From positions 1-28,766 of the forward strand of contig DGRU01000031.1 of the NCBI GenBank assembly GCA_002390025.1: a stretch of 28,766 nt of DNA, read 5' to 3'. Positions within the stretch are counted from its first letter, which is position 1; the number at the start of each line of letters is the position of its first letter. Origin of the DNA: Lachnospiraceae bacterium UBA4380. Lineage in GTDB: Bacteria > Bacillota > Clostridia > Lachnospirales > Lachnospiraceae. The position numbers and the translations under genes are program-made. The notes beneath the pieces are model-generated. The model ran no database searches. It was not told the DNA's origin and saw nothing but the letters and a program-made list of their open reading frames with translations. This document shows positions 7,533 through 15,184 of this stretch, one piece after another.

Positions 7533-8807
7533 TCAGATCGCTGCCAGAGCCTGCTCGAGGTCAGCCAGAATATCCTTGATACTCTCGAGACCGCAGGAAA
7601 GGCGGATCAGGTCGGGGGAAACACCGCCGGCCTTCAGCTCGTCATCGGAGAGCTGTCTGTGGGTGGAGGAAGCGGGATGAAGGACACAGGTGTGGGCATC
7701 CGCCACGTGGGTGGCGATCATGCCGATCTTCAGGTGCTTCATGAACTCCTCAGCTGCCTTGCGGCCGCCCTTGACGCCGAAGGAAACAACGCCGCAGGTG
7801 CCGTTGGGCATATATTTCTTTGCTCTCTCATAATATTTGTTTGAAGGAAGTCCGGGATAATTGACCCAGGCCACCTTGTCATGGGCCTCGAGGAATTCAG
7901 CGACCTTCTGGCCGTTCTCGCAGTGACGGGGCATACGAACCGCCAGAGATTCCAGACCCAGGTTGAGGAAGAAGGCATTCATGGGTCCCTGGATGGAGCC
8001 GAGATCGCGCATGAGCTGGGCAGTCGCCTTGGTGATGTAGGCGCCTCCCTGGCCGAATTTCTCCGCGTAGGTGATTCCGTGATAGGATTCGTCGGGAGTT
8101 GTCAGGCCGGGGAATTTGTCCGCGTGTGCCATCCAGTCAAAATTGCCGCTGTCCACGATACAGCCGCCGACAGCCGCGTCGTGTCCGTCCATGTACTTGG
8201 TTGTGGAATGGACAACGATGTCTGCGCCCCACTCAAAAGGTCTGCAGTTGATGGGGGTCGCAAAGGTGTTGTCGATGATGAGCGGGACACCGTGTGCATG
8301 GGCCGCTTTGGCAAAGCGCTCGATATCAAAGACGATCAGGGCAGGATTGGCCAGGGTCTCGCCGAATACAGCCTTGGTATTGGGGCGGAATGCCGCCTCC
8401 AGTTCCTCGTCGGAGCAGTCGGGATCCACGAATGTAAAGTCAATGCCCATGCGCCGCATGGTGACATTGAACAGATTGAAGGTGCCTCCGTAGATGGTAG
8501 AGGAAGCGATAACGTGATCTCCGCATCCCGCCAGATTGAAGACGGAGAAGAAGGAAGCCGCCTGTCCGGAGCTTGTCAGCATGGCCGCAGTGCCGCCCTC
8601 CAGCGCGGCAATCTTGGCTGCCACCAGATCGTTGGTAGGATTCTGCAGTCTCGTATAAAAATATCCCGGGGCTTCCAGGTCAAAGAGCTTGCCCATGTCC
8701 TCGCTGGTGTCATACTTGAAAGTCGTGCTCTGAATGATGGGGATCATTCTGGACTCGCCGTTTTTGGGCTCATATCCTGCCTGAATGCACATTGTATCAC
8801 GTTCCAT
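7533..8807 (-). CDS. metY: O-acetylhomoserine sulfhydrylase (PLP-dependent)
   Basis: 424 residues. It makes homocysteine from O-acetylhomoserine and sulfide in the cytosol, the direct-sulfhydrylation branch of methionine synthesis. It belongs to the Cys/Met-metabolism PLP family: YFYTRLQNPTND, SSGQAA (phosphate-binding loop, about 79-84), LIIDNTFATP and VVHSTTKYMDGH, with Lys204 as the PLP Schiff base. Length and the long insert before the C-terminus match MetY rather than the shorter MetB/MetC. The start is ATG 8807, nine bases after GAGGAGG; an upstream extension to 8858 has no ribosome site. Between the ribosome site and start lies an ATGTAA. The partner acyltransferase MetA is encoded at 22102-23049. 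No SAM riboswitch is visible in the 91-bp upstream gap, so it may be cotranscribed with proC. Confidence 0.93.
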   Translation of the reverse strand: MERDTMCIQAGYEPKNGESRMIPIIQSTTFKYDTSEDMGKLFDLEAPGYFYTRLQNPTNDLVAAKIAALEGGTAAMLTSSGQAASFFSVFNLAGCGDHVIASSTIYGGTFNLFNVTMRRMGIDFTFVDPDCSDEELEAAFRPNTKAVFGETLANPALIVFDIERFAKAAHAHGVPLIIDNTFATPINCRPFEWGADIVVHSTTKYMDGHDAAVGGCIVDSGNFDWMAHADKFPGLTTPDESYHGITYAEKFGQGGAYITKATAQLMRDLGSIQGPMNAFFLNLGLESLAVRMPRHCENGQKVAEFLEAHDKVAWVNYPGLPSNKYYERAKKYMPNGTCGVVSFGVKGGRKAAEEFMKHLKIGMIATHVADAHTCVLHPASSTHRQLSDDELKAGGVSPDLIRLSCGLESIKDILADLEQALAAI

Positions 8808-8898
8808 TTTACATAACCTCCTCAATAAATCTGAATTATCCTGAAACAGAACGGACAATGCCGGCCTGTAACTTCAGCACTGTAAAATACTCCCTTAT

Positions 8899-9696
8899 TT
8901 ACAGGGATGCGGATTTTTCGGTGCAGGCCTTCACACACTCGAAGACCGCGCTGCGGAATCCCTTCTCCTCCAGCACGCGCACCGCCTCGATGGTCGTTCC
9001 GGCCGGGGAAGTCACCATATCCTTGAGTTCGCCGGGATGTTTTCCGGTTTCCAGGACCATCTTGGCGCTGCCCAGGACTGCCTGGGATGCAAATTTGTAG
9101 GCCATGGCACGGGGCATGCCTCCCTGGACGGCGGCGTCTGCCATCGCTTCGATAAACATGAAGACATAGGCGGGGGAACTGCCGCTGACAGCTGTCACAA
9201 CGTCAAACAGCTTCTCGCTGACCTGCTCCACTTTGCCGAATGCGCCGCACAGGCTGCAGACAGTCTCCATCTCCTGCTCTGTGACGCGGTCGTTGGCGCA
9301 GGCCGCGGTCATCCCCTCTCCCACCAGGGCGGGGGTATTGGGCATCAGGCGGACCAGACGGACCGGATAGTCTCCGAAGCGCTCCTCGATCCAGGAGACA
9401 GAGCGTCCCGCCGCAATACTGACAAAGAGTTTGCCGGGGTCTGCCTCTCCGCGGATTCCGAAGATGACCTCCTCCAGATACTGGGGCTTTACGGTCAGGA
9501 AAATGATATCCGATTTGCTGACAACCTCCGCGTTATCCGCGGTGACACAGATTCCGCTTGCGGCCTGGATCTTCTCCCGCGCCGCGGCGGAAAGATCCGC
9601 ACCTGTGATGTCCTGCGGCTGCGCCGCGCCCGAGGCTATGATCCCCCGGATAATGGCTCCCGCCATATTTCCGCATCCGATAAATCCAAGTTTCAT
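8899..9696 (-). CDS. proC: Pyrroline-5-carboxylate reductase
   Basis: 265 residues, normal length. It performs the last step of proline synthesis, reducing pyrroline-5-carboxylate with NAD(P)H in the cytosol. The N-terminal Rossmann motif is LGFIGCGNMAGAI. Further family marks are VKPQ (about 74-77), RLMPNTPALVGEG (about 116-128), the C-terminal dimerisation helices with VSGSSPAYVF, and the end motif SPAGTTIEAVRVLEEKGFR. The ATG at 9696 follows CAGGAGGT. metY follows in the same direction with a 91-bp gap. The upstream region is shared with the divergent lipoprotein gene and holds an inverted repeat at 9795-9809. Confidence 0.95.
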   Translation of the reverse strand: MKLGFIGCGNMAGAIIRGIIASGAAQPQDITGADLSAAAREKIQAASGICVTADNAEVVSKSDIIFLTVKPQYLEEVIFGIRGEADPGKLFVSIAAGRSVSWIEERFGDYPVRLVRLMPNTPALVGEGMTAACANDRVTEQEMETVCSLCGAFGKVEQVSEKLFDVVTAVSGSSPAYVFMFIEAMADAAVQGGMPRAMAYKFASQAVLGSAKMVLETGKHPGELKDMVTSPAGTTIEAVRVLEEKGFRSAVFECVKACTEKSASL

Positions 9697-9794
9697 TTTA
9701 GTACCTCCTGCCGGCCCGGAACAATGCCCCGGACCGATAATCCCGTCACCTTTTTCATGACTTCTGAAAAGTGACGCAAAATGTGCTATAGTAC

Positions 9795-9809
9795 TTTACG
9801 AACCGTAAA
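9795..9809. promoter_or_regulatory. Inverted repeat in the divergent proC/lipoprotein spacer
   Basis: TTTACG-aac-CGTAAA, perfect 6-bp arms. It lies about 100 bp upstream of proC and 160 bp upstream of the lipoprotein, next to CTATAG, which could be a -10 element on either strand. Operator-like shape; the regulator is unknown. Confidence 0.35.
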
Positions 9810-9875
9810 ATACAGAGTCTGCCATTCATTCGGAACAAAACCGAAAGGCAGTCATAATCAATAAACAAATGTAGT

Positions 9876-9936
9876 CTGTAAACAGCTGCTATCTGTAAAC
9901 AGTCAAAATCTGTAAACAGCCGCAATCTGTAAACAG
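9876..9936 (+). repeat. Four CTGTAAACAG copies at exact 17-bp spacing
   Basis: CTGTAAACAG starts at 9876, 9893, 9910 and 9927. The core has CTGT/ACAG palindromic arms, and linkers vary (CTGCTAT, TCAAAAT, CCGCAAT). The array ends about 30 bp before the lipoprotein start. It may be an operator array or a slippage product. Confidence 0.9.
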
Positions 9937-9968
9937 TCACAATCAATTTGATAAATAAGAATCATTCC

Positions 9969-10931
9969 ATGAACAGACAATCATTCAACAAACTGCATAT
10001 GGCAGCTATACAGGCCTTTCTGCGGACCGCACTGCTCTCTTTCCTGCTGCCGGGTCTCCTGCTCTGCTCCTGCTCACCGCAGGCAGAAAAGGGGAACATG
10101 GTCTCTGCAGCCGGTCAGGGCCGTACATCGGACCGGATTTCTGCGGCCGCTCCGACGATCGAGTCCGTCCACCGGACCGCACAGGAGCTCTCGGACAAAT
10201 ACAAGATCCGGATCCTGTGCGGGAGCGATGTCCCGCTCAGCTATGCGGATTATACCGCCGGCCCGCTGGAGGATCCCGTCAGGATCGACGCGGCTCTTCA
10301 GGAGCTTGACAGCACACTGTCCATCTATCCGCCCGAGTTTTTTGCCACCGTCAAAGAGGGCTATTGCGACTCCATCACCATCTGTCTGGCAAAGGATCTG
10401 TACGCTGCGAGCGACGCCTTTATCGAGAGCGCAAACGCTTTTACCACCGTGGAGGACGGCACCATCTGGCTGGTACTCAATGCGGACAGTCCCCTGCGCA
10501 GGGGAACTCTGATCCACGAGCTGACACACGTCACAGACTACAGGCTGCTGGGCATGAATCAGATGAAGGAGACCGAGTGGAATCTCCTCAATCCCCCCTC
10601 CTTTTCCTACTACAACGCCTACCTGGATGACACGGGGACCGATCTTCGGATCTCCGGCAGCAGGGAATATACTGCCCTGGCTGAAGAGGAGGCCGACCGG
10701 ATCTGGTTCTTTGACCCCTACAGCAAGACCTTTGCCATGGAGGACCGGGCGCGCCTCATGGAGACGCTCCTGCAGGATTCCGGGGACTCAGCCGCGAAAA
10801 AATGTTTTTCCTCCCCCCACATCCAGGCAAAGTTCCGCTTTTATTTCTATACCCTGCGCCAGGCTTTTGAGAACGGGCGCTGGCCGGAAGAGACCGTCTG
10901 GGAGGCTGCGCTTCACGAAGCGCTTCAATAA
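9969..10931 (+). CDS. Putative lipoprotein with HExxH zinc-peptidase motif
   Basis: About 320 residues. The N-terminus has basic residues, a hydrophobic run (TALLSFLLPGLLLC) and a lipobox-like LCSC, so the mature protein should be a membrane-anchored lipoprotein facing outward. A HELTHVTDYRLL motif near residue 185 is a zinc-binding HExxH; AEEEADR about 55 residues later could supply a third ligand, as in gluzincins. No family name can be given. The start is uncertain: ATG at 9969 has no clear ribosome site, an in-frame TTG lies at 9948 and another ATG near 10000. It stands alone on the plus strand and has tandem-repeat arrays at both ends; the last codons and stop are part of the downstream array. 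No intrinsic terminator is seen before the convergent gene. Confidence 0.7.
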   Translation: MNRQSFNKLHMAAIQAFLRTALLSFLLPGLLLCSCSPQAEKGNMVSAAGQGRTSDRISAAAPTIESVHRTAQELSDKYKIRILCGSDVPLSYADYTAGPLEDPVRIDAALQELDSTLSIYPPEFFATVKEGYCDSITICLAKDLYAASDAFIESANAFTTVEDGTIWLVLNADSPLRRGTLIHELTHVTDYRLLGMNQMKETEWNLLNPPSFSYYNAYLDDTGTDLRISGSREYTALAEEEADRIWFFDPYSKTFAMEDRARLMETLLQDSGDSAAKKCFSSPHIQAKFRFYFYTLRQAFENGRWPEETVWEAALHEALQ

Positions 10932-11108
10932 TCTGAAAATCCAATCTGCAATAAATCCGATCTGCAGACTTCCCGATCTCCCGGTCGCAATCCCGCGGTT
11001 CATAACCCCACGGTTCAGTATCCCGCGGTTCAAAATCCCGCCGTTCAAAACCCGCGGTTTAGAATTCCGCGGTTCAGAATTCCGCGGTTCAGAATTCCGC
11101 GGTTCAGA
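10926..11108. repeat. Twelve-unit degenerate tandem repeat including the stop codons of both convergent genes
   Basis: Units of 16,16,16,16,15,15,15,15,14,15,15,15 bp run without a gap from 10926 to 11108. The three at the right are identical (ATTCCGCGGTTCAGA), and copies become less alike towards the left (for example CAATCTGCAATAAATC). The array begins inside the last sense codon of the lipoprotein gene and ends in the last sense codons of the Cof gene. On the minus strand the Cof stop recurs in frame at 11089, 11074 and 11059. Confidence 0.92.
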
Positions 11109-11895
11109 TTTTGTCCAGAAGCTCGCTCACGCCGCGGACGATCCCCTCTGCCGCCTCCTGCACCTCTGCGGGCGCGTGGCTGAGGGTATAGGGATGATCG
11201 ACGCTCTCCAGCAGGGGAAGGTCGTTGTAGTGGTCTCCGATCCCGTACATTTCCCTGATGGAAAATGCCTTGCGGACGATCTCAATGCCGGTCCCCTTGG
11301 AGCAGCCCCGGGGAGCCACATCGACATGGGTCACATTGTGAAAAGCAGTGACCTCCTCCCCGTAAAGCCTGTTGAGCTCTGCCGCCAGATCAGCGGCGCT
11401 CTGTACATCCTGTGCCGCAATGGAAAGACCGTAGACATATGCGTCCTTCAGATCATCCAGACAATCGATATGCGTCTGCAGATAATTTTCCTCCTGCAGA
11501 GTATAGACCGTGTCATTGGCCTGAATGACCGAGCGCATGGGTGCAGGGACCCGGTGATAGATGCTCTTTACAAGATCAAGCGGGAGGCACTTTCTGAAGA
11601 GGACCTTTTCCTCTCCGTCGAGAACCAGGGCGCCTGTGGCCAGAATATAGAAATCCGGCCGGATCCAGGGTCCGATCACATCGCGCACACCCACCAGGGA
11701 GCGGCCGGTGCAGAGACCGAACAGTCCGCCCCTCTGCTGAAAATAGACGATCCCGAAAATATCGGCAGCCCGCATGGGTTCCTCGTCGCCCATAAAATAC
11801 AGGGTATTATCAAAATCGCTTGCAACGGCTCTGCCGGAAGAAGGTCCCTTAACAGCCCCGTCCCCGTCCGTCTGTCTGCTGTTCAAATCCATCAT
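11104..11895 (-). CDS. Cof-type HAD-IIB phosphatase
   Basis: 263 residues from the first of two ATGs (11895). HAD motif I SDFDNTL, motif II CTGRSL, ATGA in the cap border, motif III Lys in GCSKGTGIEIV, and motif IV GIGDHYNDLPLLE identify the Cof/HAD-IIB class, which dephosphorylates sugar phosphates, nucleotides or cofactors in the cytosol; the substrate is unknown. The ribosome site is poor (TTGAGA just upstream). A TTG at 11943 opens the frame further, but through repeat DNA. It is the last gene of the minus-strand run from the LRR gene, after truA. Both its 5' upstream region and its 3' end are made of tandem repeats, and the stop codon itself is part of the 3' array. Confidence 0.88.
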   Translation of the reverse strand: MMDLNSRQTDGDGAVKGPSSGRAVASDFDNTLYFMGDEEPMRAADIFGIVYFQQRGGLFGLCTGRSLVGVRDVIGPWIRPDFYILATGALVLDGEEKVLFRKCLPLDLVKSIYHRVPAPMRSVIQANDTVYTLQEENYLQTHIDCLDDLKDAYVYGLSIAAQDVQSAADLAAELNRLYGEEVTAFHNVTHVDVAPRGCSKGTGIEIVRKAFSIREMYGIGDHYNDLPLLESVDHPYTLSHAPAEVQEAAEGIVRGVSELLDKI

Positions 11896-11902
11896 TCTCA
11901 AT

Positions 11903-11998
11903 ATTCCAATCTGTATTCCAATCGATTTTCCAGTCAGTTTCAAATCGATTTACCCAACCGGTTTCTGATCGGTTTTCCCAACCGGTTTTCCAATTACT
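11903..11998. repeat. Degenerate 12-13 bp tandem repeat upstream of the Cof gene
   Basis: Units resembling ATTCCAATCTGT, ATTCCAATCGATT, TTCAAATCGATT, CCCAACCGGTTTT follow one another between truA and the Cof start. The CCAACCGGTTT pair is nearly identical. The unit sequence is different from the 3' array of the same gene. Confidence 0.7.
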
Positions 11999-12009
11999 CC
12001 GGACTGCCC

Positions 12010-12035
12010 GCTCTCCCCAAAGGGAGAGCTTTTTT
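12010..12035 (+). terminator. Plus-oriented terminator between two minus-strand genes
   Basis: GCTCTCCC (12010-12017), loop CAAA, GGGAGAGC (12022-12029), then six T (12030-12035). In the minus direction no T-run follows, so it is oriented for plus-strand transcription, although truA and Cof are both on the minus strand. Confidence 0.75.
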
Positions 12036-12063
12036 GCGGAAATAAACGTAAGATGACCGGCCG

Positions 12064-12816
12064 TCAGTAATCCACCTTCATCAGGCACAGGCCTTTGGCG
12101 GGTGCGGTGGGACCTGCGGTCTTTCTGTCTTTGGCTTCAATGATGGCCGCGACCTGTTCCGGCTCGATCTCGCCGAATCCCACCTGCAGCAGGGTGCCGA
12201 CAATGATGCGGACCATATGCTGCAGAAAGCCGTTTCCGTGTACGTAAAAACGAATATAGGAGCCGCTCTCCTCGATGCGGAGGACATCTACGACGCGGAC
12301 CGTGGATTTTTTCATCTTTGAGTTGCCGCAGAAGCTCCTGTAATCGTGCATGCCGGTCAGATACTCGGCGGCGTCCAGCATTCTGGCGACGTCGGGCTTT
12401 CTGTCCAGGACATAGACATAGCGTCTGTCAAAGACGGGTTTGGAAGCCCCGTACCAGCAGGTATAGCGGTAGGTCTTGCCGATGGCTTTAAAGCGGCTGT
12501 GGAACCTGTCCGCACAGACCTTGACATCATTGACACTGATATCTTCCGGCAGATACCGGTTCATATAGAGCTGGATCTCCTCCTCGTCCATCTCGGTATC
12601 GAGCAGGACATTGCAGGTCATTGCCCTCGCATGCACACCGGCGTCGGTCCTGCCTGCGCCGATCACCGTGACAGGATCGGCCGGATCTCTGTCAACCATT
12701 CTGGTCAGCACCGTCTCCAGACGTCCCTGTATGGTCAGTTCCGTCTCCTGCTGGTGCTCCCAGCCAAAATATCTGGTCCCGTCATAGCTGACGATTAACT
12801 TGAAATTTCTGATCAT
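12064..12816 (-). CDS. truA: tRNA pseudouridine(38-40) synthase
   Basis: 250 residues, standard length. It converts uridines 38, 39 and 40 of the tRNA anticodon arm to pseudouridine. FKLIVSYDGTRYFGWEHQ at the N-terminus and GAGRTDAGVHA with catalytic Asp58 are diagnostic; TYRY, MHDYRSFCG and GNGFLQHMVRIIVG follow in family order. The start ATG at 12816 was chosen because the conserved domain begins there; GAGGAGG lies 14 nt upstream, a rather long spacing. The reading frame stays open to 12972, but the extra 52 residues are not typical of TruA. It lies downstream of a small unknown gene in a minus-strand run and is followed by the Cof gene. Confidence 0.95.
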   Translation of the reverse strand: MIRNFKLIVSYDGTRYFGWEHQQETELTIQGRLETVLTRMVDRDPADPVTVIGAGRTDAGVHARAMTCNVLLDTEMDEEEIQLYMNRYLPEDISVNDVKVCADRFHSRFKAIGKTYRYTCWYGASKPVFDRRYVYVLDRKPDVARMLDAAEYLTGMHDYRSFCGNSKMKKSTVRVVDVLRIEESGSYIRFYVHGNGFLQHMVRIIVGTLLQVGFGEIEPEQVAAIIEAKDRKTAGPTAPAKGLCLMKVDY

Positions 12817-12910
12817 ATCGGGAGAAACAACCTCCTCTTCCTGCCGCTGCTGCCGGCCTACTGTCAGAGCCTCGGCAGTCCGAACGGCAGCCCCTGTATT
12901 TTTGTGAATT

Positions 12911-13264
12911 CTATGACTGACTGTGTGCCTGTTCTCTGTAATCCTTGAGCAGATCGGCAAGAGTGTCCGCATTGCGGTCTCTCTCCATGATCATGATCTT
13001 GAAGGAATCGCGGAAAAGCAGGCGGATGGCGGGCTTGTCGACTGTGTATTTGACCAGCCAGCGGTCAGTGGAATCCTTGGCTTTTGCCCTGATCACGGCT
13101 TTCAGTTCTCTGTAGGGAAGATACTCCCAGTTTAAGCCGTCCGGAAAAAAGACAGCTTCCTGACCGGCCTTAAACTGCTCGATGGTCACCGCCCTCTTCA
13201 GGTCCTTTCGGGGATCACTGATCACCGCATCCGGAAGAAGGGGTCTTATCTTAAAAAGTTCCAT
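12911..13264 (-). CDS. Conserved-looking small protein of unknown function
   Basis: 117 residues, ATG at 13264 with AAGGA eight bases upstream. I do not recognise a family. The sequence is soluble, with no signal peptide or membrane segment. It has mixed beta-type stretches (EAVFFPDGLNWEYLPY, RWLVKYTVDKPAIRLLF) and a charged C-terminal helix ending in KDYREQAHSQS. It lies between the MoxR gene (89-bp gap) and truA, in the same direction, so cotranscription is likely. A role with either neighbour is possible but not shown by sequence. Confidence 0.75.
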   Translation of the reverse strand: MELFKIRPLLPDAVISDPRKDLKRAVTIEQFKAGQEAVFFPDGLNWEYLPYRELKAVIRAKAKDSTDRWLVKYTVDKPAIRLLFRDSFKIMIMERDRNADTLADLLKDYREQAHSQS

Positions 13265-13353
13265 ACTGTTTTTCCTTCACTGAACTATTTTTCGTAAGAA
13301 TGTCCGCGTACTATGATACCACACCTCTACCGGCTTCGCAAAACCCATCAAAA

Positions 13354-15072
13354 TCAATTCATCAGGTGCAGCACCTGGTCCCGCAGGGCATCGGTGCGGT
13401 CCTGCAGAAGGAGCATGCGGTTGAGACGGAAATAGGACTCATTTCCGTATTCGTTGAGGAAGCGCAGGCTGTGATAACCGGCAGACAGCTCTGTGAGGAA
13501 GAGCACCATCTCCTGCCCCTCTCCGTATACTCTGGAAAGGAAGCGGAAAGCATTGGTGAGCTCCTGGCCGGCGGCCCGGACACCAGCCTGTCTGTCCGCT
13601 TCCCGCTTTGAAAACCACTCCATGATCATACCGTACTGGGCCCGCGGAGACTGCTCCTCTTTCAGGTCCCTGAAGCGGATGGAGGACGCGAACCTGTTCA
13701 TGTCCCTGCAGGCAATCCTCCTGGTCCTCTCCTCTTCCCGGGAGATGGGAATCCCGGCATCTTTTTTCTTCTGAAGCTCGACCAGGATCTTCTCCGTCTC
13801 TTTTCTGATGGTTTCCGAAGCGAGAGTCTGGGATCTGGCCCGCTCCAATGAGCCGCTGCTATTCTTCAAAACCCCGCGCACTGTATTCATTGTCTTCATG
13901 ATCAGTTCCTGCACGGCTTTTTCCCGGGCACACGCCGCAAAGGATCTGTTCAGGGCATCGATCAGCAGGCTGATCAGACTGAGTTTTTCGTCGAAGGGAG
14001 CTTCCTGCATCTCCTGGATCCGAATGGAATCCAGATACAGGAGCGACCCTCTCTCATTGTCCGCTGAGGAGCTGAAGGACTGGTCTGCGGGCCCGTTCCC
14101 CAGGCTGCCCTGCCTCTGCCGCAGGCTTCCCTGCCTGTGTGAAATGCCGTTCGGGTCCTGTTGTCCCGGCATCATTGCCGCGGAATCTCCTTCCACGTAA
14201 AAACGGCCCGCAAGGATATCGGGGATGCGGTAAATATCCTTATACCTGGTATAGAGATCGTAGTAGGCGGCAAAGCTGCGGGCGATCTCAGGGTCCTGCA
14301 GAAACTGCACTGCCAGTCCCTCGTCCACAGGCAGCTTGTTCTTCTCGTGTACCTGGATGGTGCGCGAGAGGTCCTCCCAGCCGCGGGCAGTCACGAAATG
14401 CCTGCCCTCCACCTCTGTCCGGATGGAATAGAAATGATTGCTGCGGATCCCCAGATAGGCCATGACAGAACCGTGGATCCCGACGCGGGAGGCATATTCG
14501 CGGAAGGCCTTGAAGTCCTCTTCAATATCGATCCTGCGCAGGCGGTCCAGGGTGACGATGTCAAAATCACGGACAGATTTATTGTACTGGGGAGGGTTGC
14601 CTGCCGTCACGATGATAAAGCCGTCGGGCACCTTGTGGGTGCCGAAGGTCTTGTACTGCAAAAACTGCAGCATGGTGGGCGCCAGGGTCTCCGAGACACA
14701 GTTGATCTCGTCCAGGAAGAGGATCCCTTCCTGCACGCCCGAGGTCTCGATCTGGTCGTAGACGGACGCAATGATCTCGCTCATGGTATATTCCGTCACG
14801 GAATATTCTTTGCTTCCATATGTTTTTTTGGAAATAAAAGGGAGGCCGATCGCGCTCTGGCGGGTGTGGTGGGTGATCGTGTATGAGACCAGACCAATAC
14901 CGCACTCCTGGGCAACCTGCTCCATGATGGCAGTCTTTCCGATTCCGGGAGGCCCCATCAGAAGGAGGGGGCGCTGCCTTTCCGGCGGGATCGTATAGGC
15001 TCCCGTCTCGTCCTTGTCCAGATATGCCTGTACTGCGTGAACAATAACTTCCTTGGCTTCTTTTATATTCAT
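13354..15072 (-). CDS. MoxR-type AAA+ ATPase
   Basis: 572 residues, ATG at 15072 with AGAGGT six bases upstream. Walker A GPPGIGKT is at residues 40-47, Walker B GILFLDE at 116-122, sensor 1 Asn159 in TAGNPP, and the putative Arg finger lies in LDRLRR (175-180). The AAA+ core ends near residue 290. The remaining half is a charged, largely helical extension with a low-complexity segment rich in Gln and Gly (about 305-330). MoxR ATPases usually act with a VWA-domain partner to remodel or activate other proteins; here the DUF2201 VWA-like gene lies directly upstream (112-bp gap). Clients are unknown. It is part of the LRR-DUF2201-MoxR minus-strand run. Confidence 0.9.
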   Translation of the reverse strand: MNIKEAKEVIVHAVQAYLDKDETGAYTIPPERQRPLLLMGPPGIGKTAIMEQVAQECGIGLVSYTITHHTRQSAIGLPFISKKTYGSKEYSVTEYTMSEIIASVYDQIETSGVQEGILFLDEINCVSETLAPTMLQFLQYKTFGTHKVPDGFIIVTAGNPPQYNKSVRDFDIVTLDRLRRIDIEEDFKAFREYASRVGIHGSVMAYLGIRSNHFYSIRTEVEGRHFVTARGWEDLSRTIQVHEKNKLPVDEGLAVQFLQDPEIARSFAAYYDLYTRYKDIYRIPDILAGRFYVEGDSAAMMPGQQDPNGISHRQGSLRQRQGSLGNGPADQSFSSSADNERGSLLYLDSIRIQEMQEAPFDEKLSLISLLIDALNRSFAACAREKAVQELIMKTMNTVRGVLKNSSGSLERARSQTLASETIRKETEKILVELQKKKDAGIPISREEERTRRIACRDMNRFASSIRFRDLKEEQSPRAQYGMIMEWFSKREADRQAGVRAAGQELTNAFRFLSRVYGEGQEMVLFLTELSAGYHSLRFLNEYGNESYFRLNRMLLLQDRTDALRDQVLHLMN

Positions 15073-15184
15073 AAATACCTCTCATGCCGGAGCGCACCCG
15101 CGCAGCGGCAGCATTTGCTGTATCATCGTCTGAAGCATTTTCGCGAAGGCAGCCCATCTGCCTTGGCAGGCGGCAGAAGGGATA

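Noticed and set aside
9876..9936. CRISPR array
   Set aside because: The conserved unit is only 10 bp and the linkers 7 bp, too short for repeats and spacers, and no cas gene is near.
9755..9946. Minus-strand frame encoding a repeated Tyr-Arg-Leu-type peptide
   Set aside because: It is only the translation of the 17-bp CTGTAAACAG array; no ribosome site.
10627..12045. A 472-residue plus-strand open frame across the lipoprotein end, the repeat array and the Cof gene
   Set aside because: It is antisense to Cof and out of frame with the lipoprotein; the middle translates as repeats from the array. No ribosome site or family motifs.
11849..12088. Minus-strand frame with W-x-T-x-W repeats upstream of Cof
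   Set aside because: Produced by the 12-bp array read in another frame; it overlaps the truA stop and terminator hairpin and has no start signal.
12817..12972. 52-residue N-terminal extension of TruA
   Set aside because: TruA proteins start at the FKLIVSYDGT region; the extension has no conserved sequence and overlaps the end of the upstream gene.
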